A stretch of 63,099 nt of DNA from Treponema sp. (lineage in GTDB: Bacteria; Spirochaetota; Spirochaetia; Treponematales; Treponemataceae): positions 1 through 63,099 of the forward strand of contig JAEDJS010000004.1 of assembly GCA_016296205.1 (NCBI GenBank). The letters are read 5' to 3'. This document shows positions 16,301 through 26,144 of this stretch, in pieces (position 1 is the first letter of the stretch; every line of letters starts with the position of its first letter). The position numbers and the translations under genes were made by a program. The notes under the pieces are model-generated. The model saw only the letters and a program-made list of their open reading frames with translations, was not told the origin of the DNA and searched no databases.

Positions 16301-17241
16301 TACAGGGAAATTGATTCGTCTATTCCCATCATGATGTTCATACATTGAACGGCGGCACCGCTGGCACCTTTTCCTAGGTTATCAAACTGTGAAGTAAGAA
16401 TAACTCTGTCGTCATTGCCAGTTATGTAGATGCGCATGTTGTTTGTTCCGCTTAATGTGTTGGCTGGAATAAACGGTGTTTCAAGAATTCCTTCACCCTG
16501 GAATGGCATAACTTTTACAAAATGGCTATCTGCATAATGTTCTTCAAACATACTGTGAATATCTTTTGCAGAAACCTTTTTAGAAAGCAGTCTTGTAAAA
16601 ATTGGAATTGTAACAGTCATTCCGCTAAAATAGTCGCACACATAAGGATCAAAAACCGGTTCAAAATCAAGCATGCTCACTTTCTTCATTTCTGGCAGGT
16701 GTTTATGTCCCTGAGTGAGTGCGTACATTCTTGGGCTTTCAAATTCAACTGGTTTTTCTGAACTCTCGTAAACTGCAATTGCTTTTTTACCGGCACCACT
16801 GTAACCGCTTACTGCATGGCAAACAACTGGATAATCAGCATTCATAAAACCACTTTTGCGCATTGGGTAACACAATGAGTTAAAACCGCTGGCATAACAT
16901 CCAGGAACAGCAACTCTGTCGGAGCTCTGAATTTTGCTGCGGAATTCTTTTGAAAGTTCTGGGAAACCGTATGCCCAGTCTGGATTTGTTCTGTGAGCAG
17001 TTGAAGCGTCAATAATCTTTGTGTTTGGATTTGTGCATAATTGGGCACTTTCAATTGCAGCAGCGTCTGGCAGACAAAGGAAAGTAAAATCAGAAGCATT
17101 AATGCATTTCTGTTTTTCGGCTGGATCCTTTCGCTTTTCGTCATCAATTGTAATTATTTGAATATCATTTCTTTTGGCAAAACGTTCAAAAATTTTTAAA
17201 CCTGTTGTGCCTTCTTTTCCATCAATAAAAACATTGTACAT
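16300..17241 (-). CDS. argC: N-acetyl-gamma-glutamyl-phosphate reductase, short form
   Basis: This 313 aa enzyme reduces N-acetylglutamyl-phosphate to the semialdehyde with NADPH, a step of arginine synthesis. The N-terminal Rossmann motif GKEGTTGLKIFERF and the active-site stretch VAVPGCYASGFNSLCYP (Cys catalytic) identify the less common short type. The ATG at 17241 is chosen because MYNVFIDGKEGTTG is the family start. A TTG 36 nt upstream lies within the -35 element. No ribosome site precedes the ATG and the -10 ends 7 nt before it, so the message is probably leaderless. No other arginine gene is nearby. The stop abuts the repeat array. Confidence 0.9.
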   Translation of the reverse strand: MYNVFIDGKEGTTGLKIFERFAKRNDIQIITIDDEKRKDPAEKQKCINASDFTFLCLPDAAAIESAQLCTNPNTKIIDASTAHRTNPDWAYGFPELSKEFRSKIQSSDRVAVPGCYASGFNSLCYPMRKSGFMNADYPVVCHAVSGYSGAGKKAIAVYESSEKPVEFESPRMYALTQGHKHLPEMKKVSMLDFEPVFDPYVCDYFSGMTVTIPIFTRLLSKKVSAKDIHSMFEEHYADSHFVKVMPFQGEGILETPFIPANTLSGTNNMRIYITGNDDRVILTSQFDNLGKGASGAAVQCMNIMMGIDESISL

Positions 17242-17248
17242 AAATAAT

Positions 17249-17277
17249 ATAATAGTGAGAATTTGGTTGAATAGCAA
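17249..17277 (-). promoter_or_regulatory. Promoter, leaderless type, for argC
   Basis: On the minus strand TTGCTA (17272-17277), 17 bp, TATTAT (17249-17254), then 7 nt to the ATG at 17241. The spacing puts the likely first transcribed base at or within a base of the start codon. Confidence 0.65.
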
Positions 17278-17331
17278 CTATTTTTGAGTTATATTGATTA
17301 ATAGAAGATTTTAAGAATAATTGGAGAAATT

Positions 17332-20300
17332 ATGAAAAAAAGAATTTTAACTTTCATCTCCCTGGCAATTCTTATAAGTGCTTTTGTGGGTTGTGAATCA
17401 AAATCAAAGGAGAACAGTGTGACTTACAGCAAATTTGAAAGTCCCGATGGTTTTCGTGTTTTAAATGTTTTTCCAGAGGATGAACTTCCTGCTGCAGTAA
17501 AATATCCGCAGATTCAAATTCAATTTAGTGAACCTGTTGTGGCACTGCAGAAATTGGGAACTCCAATGGATAAAGTTGATTTTGTTTCTATCCAGCCGGA
17601 AATTAAAGGAATTTACAGATGGTATGGAACAAGTCTCCTTAGTTTTGAAGCCGATTCAGAAGTTATTCCTCTTAAAGAATATAAAATTACAATTGACCCA
17701 AATTTAGTTTCAGTTACTGGCAATAAGTTGAAGGGTCAGAATATTTTTTCATTCTATTCTGAATCTCTTAAACTCATAAATGTTGTGGCAGGATATGAGG
17801 AAGTAAATAAAGGTGAATTTGTTGATCAGAATGATTTGCCTGCAGAAATGGCCAGAGATATTGCAGTTTATTTTAATGCAAATGTGAATGCCAGATATAT
17901 CGAAAAATCAATTTCTGTTTATGAAGAAAAAACTGCTCTTGGATATAAGTTGGAACAGCTTTCGCCAAATTCTGTTAGAATCAAATTGAATGAAGCCCCA
18001 AAAAATGATAAAGACATTACTGTTGTTGTTAAAGAAAATGCATTGGCAGATGAAGGAGCAATTCCAACCGCAGAAGAACAGTCTTCAACATTCCATACTC
18101 TCCGCCAGTTTATTGTGGATAATTTTGAAGAAAACGCCCGATGGTATGTGGAAGCAAAATGTAAAAATCCTATAATGTTCCGCTTTAATCATCAGCTTAA
18201 AATGGGAACAGAAGAAGAAATTGCAAAACAAATTACAACAGAACCACCTATGGAAATTACTCCAGACAATTTGATTGTAAATGGAAAAACATTAACTGTT
18301 CATTCTCTGCCTGTTTCTTATGGAATGAAATACCAGATTACGTTGAGTTCGAGAATTAAGGATGCTTATGGATTCAATTTAAAAGAAGAATCTTTCCAGG
18401 TAGAAGTTCCAGAGGCAAACAGTTTTGCATATTTTAAAGATTATGGATTTAAAATGCTGGAGGCTGGATTTGATCCAAAAATTGCTTTCCAGTTCCAGAA
18501 TATTAATTCAGATAAATCATATTATTCAATAAATGATGCAAACGGTGGCCAGAATTTTGTTACAGATATGGCAGACCGGAATTTTGAATTGAACACTCCA
18601 TATCTTGAAGGTGTTGATTTAAGACCTGTTCTTTCCGAAACAGACAATGGCTGGTTAGGAGCTGCATTTTTTGATTCAAAAATTTCTTATAACCGTTCAT
18701 ATAAAGACTGGCGCACTGGTGAAAAAATTGTAGAAGAAGATACTGTTGATAACCAACAGTTGATTCAAGTTACAAATCTTGGTGTTACAGTCCGCTACGG
18801 ATATAATAAAATTGCTGTACTTGTTACAAGTCTTAAAACAGGACTTCCAGTTGAAGGTGCAGAAGTAAATGCATATATGCTAAATTATAATATTCCAAAG
18901 AGCAGTTTCTTTAAATATATAAAACCGGCAAATAGAATTACAGGCCCTATTAAAACAGACAAAGACGGTTTTGCAATTCTTGAAGTTCCGGCGGATACTT
19001 TTGATATAATGGAACGAGTAAACCGGCAGCTTTGGATTGAAGCAAAAACAGATGTAGATTGTGCAATCTTCCAGCCAGACCTGCAGAATATGTGGCGTTT
19101 TGATATTGCAACAGGTTATCCGTCTCGTCCGGAAAAAGACGTTATGGTAACATTTATGTTCACCGATCGTGGTCTTTACAAACCAGGGGAAACATTAACA
19201 TTCCGTGTAATCGACAGAAATTTAAATAAAGGCGAATATAAACCTTATGTTGGTAAAGCAACAATAGAAATGACAAACGGTTCATGGAATCCTGTTGTTT
19301 ATCATACTTACGAAACAGAAACTACAGAAAACGGAACAACTTGGGGCAATATTAAAATTCCTCAGGATATGAAACCGGGAAATTATTCTCTTAAATATTC
19401 ACGCCTGGAAAATGGAAGAAAAACAGCTGAACAAATTAATTTCCAGGTTGAATTTTTCCAGCGTCTTAGATTTGAAGCAAATGCAACTATTCCCCAGATT
19501 ACTTATTACAGCGGCGACACTTTGAATGGTGAGATTTCTGCAAATTATCTTGGTGGTGGAAGCATGGGTGGAGCAGGCCATGAAGCTTTCTGGTCCAGAG
19601 AACCAATGGGATTTTATGCAACAGATCCAAAATATGAAGATATGACATTTGGACCGCTGCAGGCTTATGATGGCAGAACTTCTCTTGAAAATTCAGAAGG
19701 TGTTCTTGATGCCGATGGAAAATCAACTACGTCTCAAAAAACTGGCGGCGAAAAGTTAAAAGGAATTCCTTACAGATATAAACTTCAGGCCAGCGTAACA
19801 GATGCCGGAAATCAGATGGTTTCTACAAATGCATACGCTACAGTTCATCCTGCAAAATTCTATGTTGGTATTGGAAACATAAAAGGTCTTAAAGGATTCC
19901 CAAAGAAAGGCGATACTTTAAAATTCGATTATGCATGTGTTACTCCAGCCAGTGAACAGGCTCTTGCAAGTGATTTGCCAAATAACCGCAAGTTAAAAAT
20001 TGAACTTACCCGTGAAGACTGGAAACAGGTTCAGCAGATTGGATGGAATGGCCAGATTAATACTCGCTACGAAAGAGAAATGATTACAGAAGTTGAAAAA
20101 ACAATTGATCTTTCTGTAACTGGCGGAGAAATTTCTGTTGTTCCTCCAAAAGGTGGTGCTTATATTCTTCGTGCAAGTACATTCGATTCAAAACACAACG
20201 AAGTAATTACAGAAAAACGATTCTATGTTACAAGCTCCGACTGGTATTCCTTTAACAGATATGATGCAGAAGAAATTACTCTTACTCCAAACAAGTCAGA

Positions 20301-23121
20301 ATATTCCGTTGGCGAAAAAGCATTTATTATGATGCAGAGCCAGTTGCCGGAAGGAAGATATCTTATTACAGTTGAACGGGAAGGTCTTGTAAGTGAGGAA
20401 GTCCGTGTTATTAAAGAACCAACAAGTGTTATTGAAATAGACGTAACAGAAGAAATGGTTCCTGTAATGTATGTTTCTGTTTCCGGTTATTCAAAACGTA
20501 ATGGTGAACCTGCCGCCGATTTTGATACCCCTGATATTAATAAACCTAAATCATATTTTGGTGTAACAGCAATTAATGTTAATACAGCTGTAAAGAGATT
20601 CGACATTAAAATAGAAAAAAGTAAACCAAGTTATAAACCTGGTGAAGAAGCAGAAATTACGATTACTGCAACAAAAGATGGTAAGCCTGTAGAAAATGCA
20701 GAAGTAACTTTGATGGCAGTTGATCGTGGAGTTATTGATTTAATCGACTATCATGTTCCTGATCCAATTGAACAGTTCTATTCAAAGTGGCTCTTTGGTG
20801 ATTGTTGCCGTGGTGGAGATAACCGTTCAATTCTTATTGATCCAGTAAATTATGAAATTAAGAATTTGATGGGCGGTGACAGTGATTTGGAGCTTTCTAA
20901 ATCTATTGCCCCAAATGACAGCAAAATGGAAGAGCGTAAAAACTTTGATCCAACAGCTGTATTTGTTCCTTCAATTGCAACTGATTCAAATGGTAAAGCT
21001 ACAATTAAATTTGTTTTACCAGATACTCTTACTGCTTACCGCGTAACTGCCGTTGGTGTTGACGCAAATAATTTTGCTCTTCAGGAATCTCAAATTGATG
21101 TTGCAAACGAAATCAGTGTTCGGGAAGTATTGCCAAGACTTTTGCGCATTGGAGATAAGGGAGAAACTGGCGTTACAATTACAAATCTTTCTCCAAAGGA
21201 TCAGACTGTTTCTATTACTCTTGAAGTTGAACCAGGTGTAAATTATAAACAGAACGAAGACGAAGTGCAAAAAATTCCGGGGCTTGTTTCTGTAAAAGGT
21301 GAATCAACAAAGTCGATTACAGTTCCAAGTAATTCTACAGGCTCATTAATGTTCAATATTAATGGCGAAAAATCGGGATGGAGTACTCTTAAATTTACTG
21401 TTAATAGTGAAATTGTAAACGAAAAAATTCTTCAGTGTCTGGAAGTTCAGGATGCATTTGTCTGGGAAACAGTGGCAACAACTGGCATCATAAAAAATTC
21501 CGAAGAAAAAGAATCGTCTGTAATAGAAAAAATTATTATTCCAAAGCTTGAAGGCTCAGAAACTGGTGACCTGGATATTAAAATTGAATCAAACTGTTTG
21601 GGAACTTTATCAGAATCCGTAAACTATGTATTCAGATATCCTTATGGTTGTTTTGAACAGAAATCATCACGCATTATTCCACTGGCTGCATTCAAAGATT
21701 ATATAAAGATTTTTGGAATTGAAAGAGAAATGGTAAATCCTTCTGCCGTTGTTAAAAAAGAACTTGCCTTTATGGGAAAATATCAGCATAAGGATGGTGG
21801 TTTCCCTTATTGGAAAGAAAACAATCATAGTTCGCTGTTTCCGTCAATTGCAGTTGGAGAAGCTCTGGTTATTGCAAAAGAAAATGGTTGTTACAAGAAA
21901 GATTCAATCAACGAGGCTGCTCTGGGTTCTTATCTTCTTGGGGAAGCACAGAACATTGTAAACAAGAAGTCAATAAATTGTTATCTCTCTGCTTATTCTT
22001 ATTATGTTGCACAGAGATTGGGAAAAGATGTTCCAAAGGATTATCTTGATGAGTTGATGGAAAATGATTATTGCGATATTAATACAATGGCTTTGGTTGG
22101 TCTTACTCACTGGTATAAAGGAAATGAAAAATCAGCCCAGGAAGTTGCTCAGAAAATCCGCCGTTATATTAAACTAACTACAAGGGGAGTTGATTTAACA
22201 AGTGCAGCAAGAAATCAATATGTATTCTTCTTAAATGCACGAAGTTCGGATCTTGCACTTCTTTTGAAGTTGTATTCATTAACAGGGGACCTTGATTTGT
22301 GTTCAAGAATTGTTTATGAACTGTTGCGTATTCAGAGTGCTAATCACGGGCGATTTGGTTCAACTGCAGTTGTTGGGCAGGTACTTGCATCAATTGATGT
22401 GTTCCTTAAATCATTTGATTTTAAAGCAACTGATTTTGACGCAATTGCAACTCTTGGTGCAAAAGAAGTATTGAGAGGAAAATTTAAAGGAATTAACAAA
22501 GATGTGGCAGAAGTAAAATTAGGATTTAAAGAAAGTCCAGTTAAAGAAATGGGAACAGAAAAAGAAATTCCACTTGAAATAAAAAAGGATGGAAACGGAA
22601 ATTTGTTCTACACTGCTTCAATGCATTATACACTTCCAATTGAACAACAGAATTCAAGAGATGAAGGTTTTAGTGTTTATGCAGAAATCTTCAATGTAAA
22701 AACTGGTCAGAGAGTAAATCCTGGTAAACTTGTTGCTGGTGAAATTTATCGTGAAAAGCTTTATATCACAACAACAAAGGATAGAGAATACGTTGCTCTG
22801 CGTGCTCCAATTCCGGCCGGCTGTGAAGTAATGAATGCTGCATTTACTACAACTGGTGAATTTGAAAAAACAGAAGAATATCAAAGTGAGGATTATAATT
22901 TCTTTGACAGCTGGTATTATAATGGACTAAGTCATCAGGAAATTTATGATGCAGAAGTTCAGTATTTCTGGGATTTCTTTAGAAAGGGTTCACAGCAGGT
23001 AGAATTCTTATTTAGAGCGGTGCGCAAAGGAGATTATGTTAATCCGTCTGCAAAAGCTGAATGTATGTATCAGGAAGAAATATTTGGTCGTACACAGGCA
23101 GAAAAGTGGACGATTGAATGA
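17332..23121 (+). CDS. Bacterial alpha-2-macroglobulin lipoprotein (thioester type)
   Basis: A very large (1929 aa) periplasmic protease-trapping protein. A lipoprotein signal ends at FVGC (Cys21). MG-type beta domains fill most of the length, with a bait-like region and the GYPSRPEKDVMVTFMFTDRGLYKPGET stretch near residue 600, typical of the family. The thioester motif is YGCFEQ with Cys1440. The family's usual pattern is CxEQ, so it should be able to form the reactive thioester. E. coli YfhM is about 1650 aa, so this protein is longer. It is followed by a coupled PBP1C gene (ATGA overlap), the well-known bacterial pairing in which both defend and repair the envelope. A GGAG site precedes the ATG. 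Confidence 0.9.
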   Translation: MKKRILTFISLAILISAFVGCESKSKENSVTYSKFESPDGFRVLNVFPEDELPAAVKYPQIQIQFSEPVVALQKLGTPMDKVDFVSIQPEIKGIYRWYGTSLLSFEADSEVIPLKEYKITIDPNLVSVTGNKLKGQNIFSFYSESLKLINVVAGYEEVNKGEFVDQNDLPAEMARDIAVYFNANVNARYIEKSISVYEEKTALGYKLEQLSPNSVRIKLNEAPKNDKDITVVVKENALADEGAIPTAEEQSSTFHTLRQFIVDNFEENARWYVEAKCKNPIMFRFNHQLKMGTEEEIAKQITTEPPMEITPDNLIVNGKTLTVHSLPVSYGMKYQITLSSRIKDAYGFNLKEESFQVEVPEANSFAYFKDYGFKMLEAGFDPKIAFQFQNINSDKSYYSINDANGGQNFVTDMADRNFELNTPYLEGVDLRPVLSETDNGWLGAAFFDSKISYNRSYKDWRTGEKIVEEDTVDNQQLIQVTNLGVTVRYGYNKIAVLVTSLKTGLPVEGAEVNAYMLNYNIPKSSFFKYIKPANRITGPIKTDKDGFAILEVPADTFDIMERVNRQLWIEAKTDVDCAIFQPDLQNMWRFDIATGYPSRPEKDVMVTFMFTDRGLYKPGETLTFRVIDRNLNKGEYKPYVGKATIEMTNGSWNPVVYHTYETETTENGTTWGNIKIPQDMKPGNYSLKYSRLENGRKTAEQINFQVEFFQRLRFEANATIPQITYYSGDTLNGEISANYLGGGSMGGAGHEAFWSREPMGFYATDPKYEDMTFGPLQAYDGRTSLENSEGVLDADGKSTTSQKTGGEKLKGIPYRYKLQASVTDAGNQMVSTNAYATVHPAKFYVGIGNIKGLKGFPKKGDTLKFDYACVTPASEQALASDLPNNRKLKIELTREDWKQVQQIGWNGQINTRYEREMITEVEKTIDLSVTGGEISVVPPKGGAYILRASTFDSKHNEVITEKRFYVTSSDWYSFNRYDAEEITLTPNKSEYSVGEKAFIMMQSQLPEGRYLITVEREGLVSEEVRVIKEPTSVIEIDVTEEMVPVMYVSVSGYSKRNGEPAADFDTPDINKPKSYFGVTAINVNTAVKRFDIKIEKSKPSYKPGEEAEITITATKDGKPVENAEVTLMAVDRGVIDLIDYHVPDPIEQFYSKWLFGDCCRGGDNRSILIDPVNYEIKNLMGGDSDLELSKSIAPNDSKMEERKNFDPTAVFVPSIATDSNGKATIKFVLPDTLTAYRVTAVGVDANNFALQESQIDVANEISVREVLPRLLRIGDKGETGVTITNLSPKDQTVSITLEVEPGVNYKQNEDEVQKIPGLVSVKGESTKSITVPSNSTGSLMFNINGEKSGWSTLKFTVNSEIVNEKILQCLEVQDAFVWETVATTGIIKNSEEKESSVIEKIIIPKLEGSETGDLDIKIESNCLGTLSESVNYVFRYPYGCFEQKSSRIIPLAAFKDYIKIFGIEREMVNPSAVVKKELAFMGKYQHKDGGFPYWKENNHSSLFPSIAVGEALVIAKENGCYKKDSINEAALGSYLLGEAQNIVNKKSINCYLSAYSYYVAQRLGKDVPKDYLDELMENDYCDINTMALVGLTHWYKGNEKSAQEVAQKIRRYIKLTTRGVDLTSAARNQYVFFLNARSSDLALLLKLYSLTGDLDLCSRIVYELLRIQSANHGRFGSTAVVGQVLASIDVFLKSFDFKATDFDAIATLGAKEVLRGKFKGINKDVAEVKLGFKESPVKEMGTEKEIPLEIKKDGNGNLFYTASMHYTLPIEQQNSRDEGFSVYAEIFNVKTGQRVNPGKLVAGEIYREKLYITTTKDREYVALRAPIPAGCEVMNAAFTTTGEFEKTEEYQSEDYNFFDSWYYNGLSHQEIYDAEVQYFWDFFRKGSQQVEFLFRAVRKGDYVNPSAKAECMYQEEIFGRTQAEKWTIE

Positions 23122-25331
23122 AATCTGCTAAGTGTGAAACTGTTTGGAGTAAACTAAAAAAGTGGTTTGCTCTAAACAGTTCCAAATCTGTTTTTAAAAT
23201 TGTTTTTATAATTCTGGCAATTCTCATTTTAATCAGTATTATTAAACTGGTTATTCTGATAGTTCCAAATTCAACAGTAAATCAGTTTATTAACAAACCC
23301 AACAGTACTCGGTTTTATGATCGCAATGGAGAGCTTTTGTATGTTCTTCCTTTGGATGAAGGTTTGCGCCGTGAGTTTGTTCCGTTAAAGGAAATACCAA
23401 AAAGCGTTCAACAGGCATTTATTGAAGAAGAAGATAAAAATTTTTATGTTCATGGTGGAGTTGATTATTTTTCTATCTTGAGAGCATTCCGCCAGAATAA
23501 GAAGGCCGGAAGAATTGTTAGTGGTGCAAGTACAATTACAATGCAGCTGGCAAGAATAATCTGGCCAAGAGATTCATTTAATGTTGGAATTAAGCAAAAA
23601 ATTAATGAGGTGATTCTTGCAAAATATTTGGAAATAAAATTCAGCAAGCAGAAGATTCTTGAACTGTATCTGAACAATATTCCTTTTGGATTTCAGATTG
23701 AAGGTGTAAGCAGTGCGGCCCGAAGCTTTTTTTGCCAGGAGTTAAGTTCTCTTGGTGACGATGAATTAAAAATTCTTGCAAAAATTCCTCGGCGGCCAAA
23801 GGATTATGCTCCTCCAAAGAAATTTGAATATCCAAATATTTGCCCTCATTTTGTGCGGTATGTGATAAATGAATATGCAAAAAATGAATTAAAGCTCCCG
23901 GATAAAATTGAACTTTCAATCAACAGTGAGTTGAATGAGCTGGCCAGTGTTCAGATTCAGCAGAAAATTGCGGATTACAGAAATGCTAGAATAAATAATG
24001 GCAGTTGTTTTGCAATTGATAACAGAACTGGAGAAATTATTGTTTATGTTGGCAACGGGGATTTTTACAATATTCATGGCGGTCAGATTGATGGCGTTCA
24101 AGTAAAGAATCAACCTGGAAGCTCAATGAAACCATTTTTGTATGCGCTTTCAATAGAAAGTGGTTTTGAACCTTCCACCGTTTTGCCTGATATTCCAATG
24201 GATTTTGGATCTTCCAAAGTTTATGTTCCTCTTAATTTTAATAACAAATATAATGGTCCGGTAAGGATGCGTGTTGCTCTTGCCAGCAGTTTAAATGTTC
24301 CCGCAGTTTATTTACTTTATCATGTTAGTGTAAACAGATATTTAGAAAAACTCCAGGAATTGAATTTTGAAAGTTTAGAAAATCAGAGAGAAAATATCGG
24401 GCTGTCTATTGCACTTGGAAGCAGCGAGGTAACTTTGCAGGAAATGGTAAGGGCCTTTAGTGTTTTTACTGGTGACGGAACAATTCCGGAGTTAACTTTT
24501 GCAAAGAGAGCAAAAAATGCAGAACGCAGCAATCAGATTTTTAAAAAAGACACCTGCAGAATTTTGTGCGACATATTAAGTGATAATTCAAGCCGAACAT
24601 TGGGTTTTGGGAATCCAAAAGTTTTTGAAACTTCTTATCCTGCAATTTTTAAAACTGGAACAAGCAATCAGCATCAGGATATTATTGCTCTGGGTTCCAC
24701 AACTGATTACACTGTTGGCTGCTGGCTTGGAAACTTTGAAGGTCAAACTGTAAGAAGACAAACTGGCAGCAGCATTCCCGCAGTTGTTGTAAGAGAATTG
24801 CTGGATGAGCTTTCGAGAATTAAAACTCCTCAGAAATTTTTGCAGCCAGATGATTACGAGAAAAAAGAAATATGTTCACTTTCCGGAAAAAAGCCTACAA
24901 ATAATTGTCCATCGGTTGTAAAAGAATTTGTGCGCAAAAAAACAGATCAGGATTCTAAAAGTCAGCATGAATGTAATTTCCATTATTTTGACGGCACAAA
25001 AGTTGCTTTGCACTATCCAAGTGAATATCAGCATTGGGCAACAAGTAAAAATATGCACGGAACTTTTGAAAATCAAAATCAGAATCTTGAATTGATTTAT
25101 CCAAAGGATGGTGCAGTATTTGTTTATGATAATTCAATCCCCAAAGGAACACAAACAATTGCCATAGAAGCAGTTGGAGATTTAGAAAACACAAGTTTGA
25201 TTTACGATGGAGTTGAATTCCCTTCATCCGGAAACAGATTGGTCTGGTATGTGCCATTGGAAAAAGGAATTCACAGAATAAAAGTGGTCTGTAAAAATCA
25301 AGAAGATTCTGCTATAATTGTAGTTAAATAA
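23118..25331 (+). CDS. pbpC: Penicillin-binding protein 1C
   Basis: A 737 aa bifunctional peptidoglycan synthase of the 1C subfamily. It has a short cytoplasmic tail, one membrane helix (about 28-50), and a glycosyltransferase domain (about 65-240) with EEEDKNFYVHGGVDYFSI and GASTITMQLAR. The transpeptidase domain has the catalytic SSMK (near residue 335), an SLN motif (ASSLNVPAV) and KTGTS near residue 511. The C-terminus (about 650-737, LELIYPKDGAVFVYD) matches the extra domain found only in PBP1C proteins. The start overlaps the macroglobulin stop, so the two are translated together. No terminator is seen after it. Confidence 0.92.
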   Translation: MKSAKCETVWSKLKKWFALNSSKSVFKIVFIILAILILISIIKLVILIVPNSTVNQFINKPNSTRFYDRNGELLYVLPLDEGLRREFVPLKEIPKSVQQAFIEEEDKNFYVHGGVDYFSILRAFRQNKKAGRIVSGASTITMQLARIIWPRDSFNVGIKQKINEVILAKYLEIKFSKQKILELYLNNIPFGFQIEGVSSAARSFFCQELSSLGDDELKILAKIPRRPKDYAPPKKFEYPNICPHFVRYVINEYAKNELKLPDKIELSINSELNELASVQIQQKIADYRNARINNGSCFAIDNRTGEIIVYVGNGDFYNIHGGQIDGVQVKNQPGSSMKPFLYALSIESGFEPSTVLPDIPMDFGSSKVYVPLNFNNKYNGPVRMRVALASSLNVPAVYLLYHVSVNRYLEKLQELNFESLENQRENIGLSIALGSSEVTLQEMVRAFSVFTGDGTIPELTFAKRAKNAERSNQIFKKDTCRILCDILSDNSSRTLGFGNPKVFETSYPAIFKTGTSNQHQDIIALGSTTDYTVGCWLGNFEGQTVRRQTGSSIPAVVVRELLDELSRIKTPQKFLQPDDYEKKEICSLSGKKPTNNCPSVVKEFVRKKTDQDSKSQHECNFHYFDGTKVALHYPSEYQHWATSKNMHGTFENQNQNLELIYPKDGAVFVYDNSIPKGTQTIAIEAVGDLENTSLIYDGVEFPSSGNRLVWYVPLEKGIHRIKVVCKNQEDSAIIVVK

Positions 25332-25340
25332 AATAAAAGT

Positions 25341-25369
25341 TTGATAAAATAAAAAAGCGAGGATATTAT
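25341..25369 (+). promoter_or_regulatory. Promoter for the methyltransferase gene, very short leader
   Basis: TTGATA (25341-25346), 17 bp, TATTAT (25364-25369). The ATG is 10 nt beyond, so the leader would be only 3-4 nt and without a functional ribosome site. Confidence 0.5.
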
Positions 25370-25379
25370 AAAAAACAGT

Positions 25380-26117
25380 ATGGATTGCACAAAAAATTTA
25401 ATTGAGTATTATGAAGAATTGTTTTTAGTCTCGGAAGAACAGAAAAAATTTTTTGAAGAAATGGCAGCAAGTTTTCCTTCGCCAGCAAAGATTCTTAGAG
25501 CAGGTTGTGGTACTGGTGCATTGGAACATTATCTTTCTAAACTTGGCCATGATGTAACAGGATTAGAAACTTCTAAAGATCTTTTGGAATCAGCTAATTT
25601 AAAACGACGCAGTCAGTTAATGGCAATTAGATTTTTTTTGATGAGCAGTTCCGAAATGACAAAATTTCTCGGAAAAAATTTTTACAATATTTTGTCTTGT
25701 CTTAATGGTAGAATTACTTTTTTGCGCACTAAAGAAACTATCCAGAATTTTTTTAATGATGCAAAGCTTCTTTTAAGTGAAAACGGAAAATTGATTATTC
25801 AAGTTCCAAACATAGATTTCTTTTTTAAAGACAACATTAAACTTGTTAACCTTCCAGTTTTAGAAAGCATTCGTTCAAAAGCCTTTACTTCTCTGTATCA
25901 TGAGCCAAGTGGAATTTATACAGCAACATTAAAAATCGAAACTGGCAGCGGAAAATTATTACCTGTTCTGGAACGGGCCGAAGTTTATCCTCTTAAAAAA
26001 TCAGAAATTATCCAGATGGGTAAGGCTGCAGGATTTACAAAAATTGAATTTTATTCTGATTTTGATAAAAAAACTTTAACAGAAGACAGTCCCATAATTC
26101 TTGCCGTACTTTCATAA
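25380..26117 (+). CDS. Class I SAM-dependent methyltransferase, substrate unknown
   Basis: A 245 aa protein with the Rossmann SAM-binding motif RAGCGTGALEHYLSKLGHDVTGLE (about residues 41-65), in which the usual D/E-x-GxGxG reads RAGCGTG. A later conserved pattern, FLRTKETIQNFFNDAKLLLSENGKLIIQV, is typical of small-molecule methyltransferases of the Methyltransf_11/25 kind. Nothing in the sequence gives the substrate. It lies between pbpC and a GH95-like enzyme; each is preceded by its own promoter, so joint transcription is not required. The ATG is preceded by a promoter ending 10 nt upstream. Confidence 0.75.
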   Translation: MDCTKNLIEYYEELFLVSEEQKKFFEEMAASFPSPAKILRAGCGTGALEHYLSKLGHDVTGLETSKDLLESANLKRRSQLMAIRFFLMSSSEMTKFLGKNFYNILSCLNGRITFLRTKETIQNFFNDAKLLLSENGKLIIQVPNIDFFFKDNIKLVNLPVLESIRSKAFTSLYHEPSGIYTATLKIETGSGKLLPVLERAEVYPLKKSEIIQMGKAAGFTKIEFYSDFDKKTLTEDSPIILAVLS

Positions 26118-26129
26118 AAATTCGATTTG

Positions 26130-26138
26130 TGCTATAAT
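26130..26138 (+). promoter_or_regulatory. Extended -10 promoter, leaderless type, for the GH95-like gene
   Basis: TGC followed by TATAAT (26133-26138) is an extended -10 that does not need a strong -35. It ends 6 nt before the ATG at 26145. The preceding methyltransferase gene stops at 26117. Confidence 0.6.
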
Positions 26139-26144
26139 TTGGGC

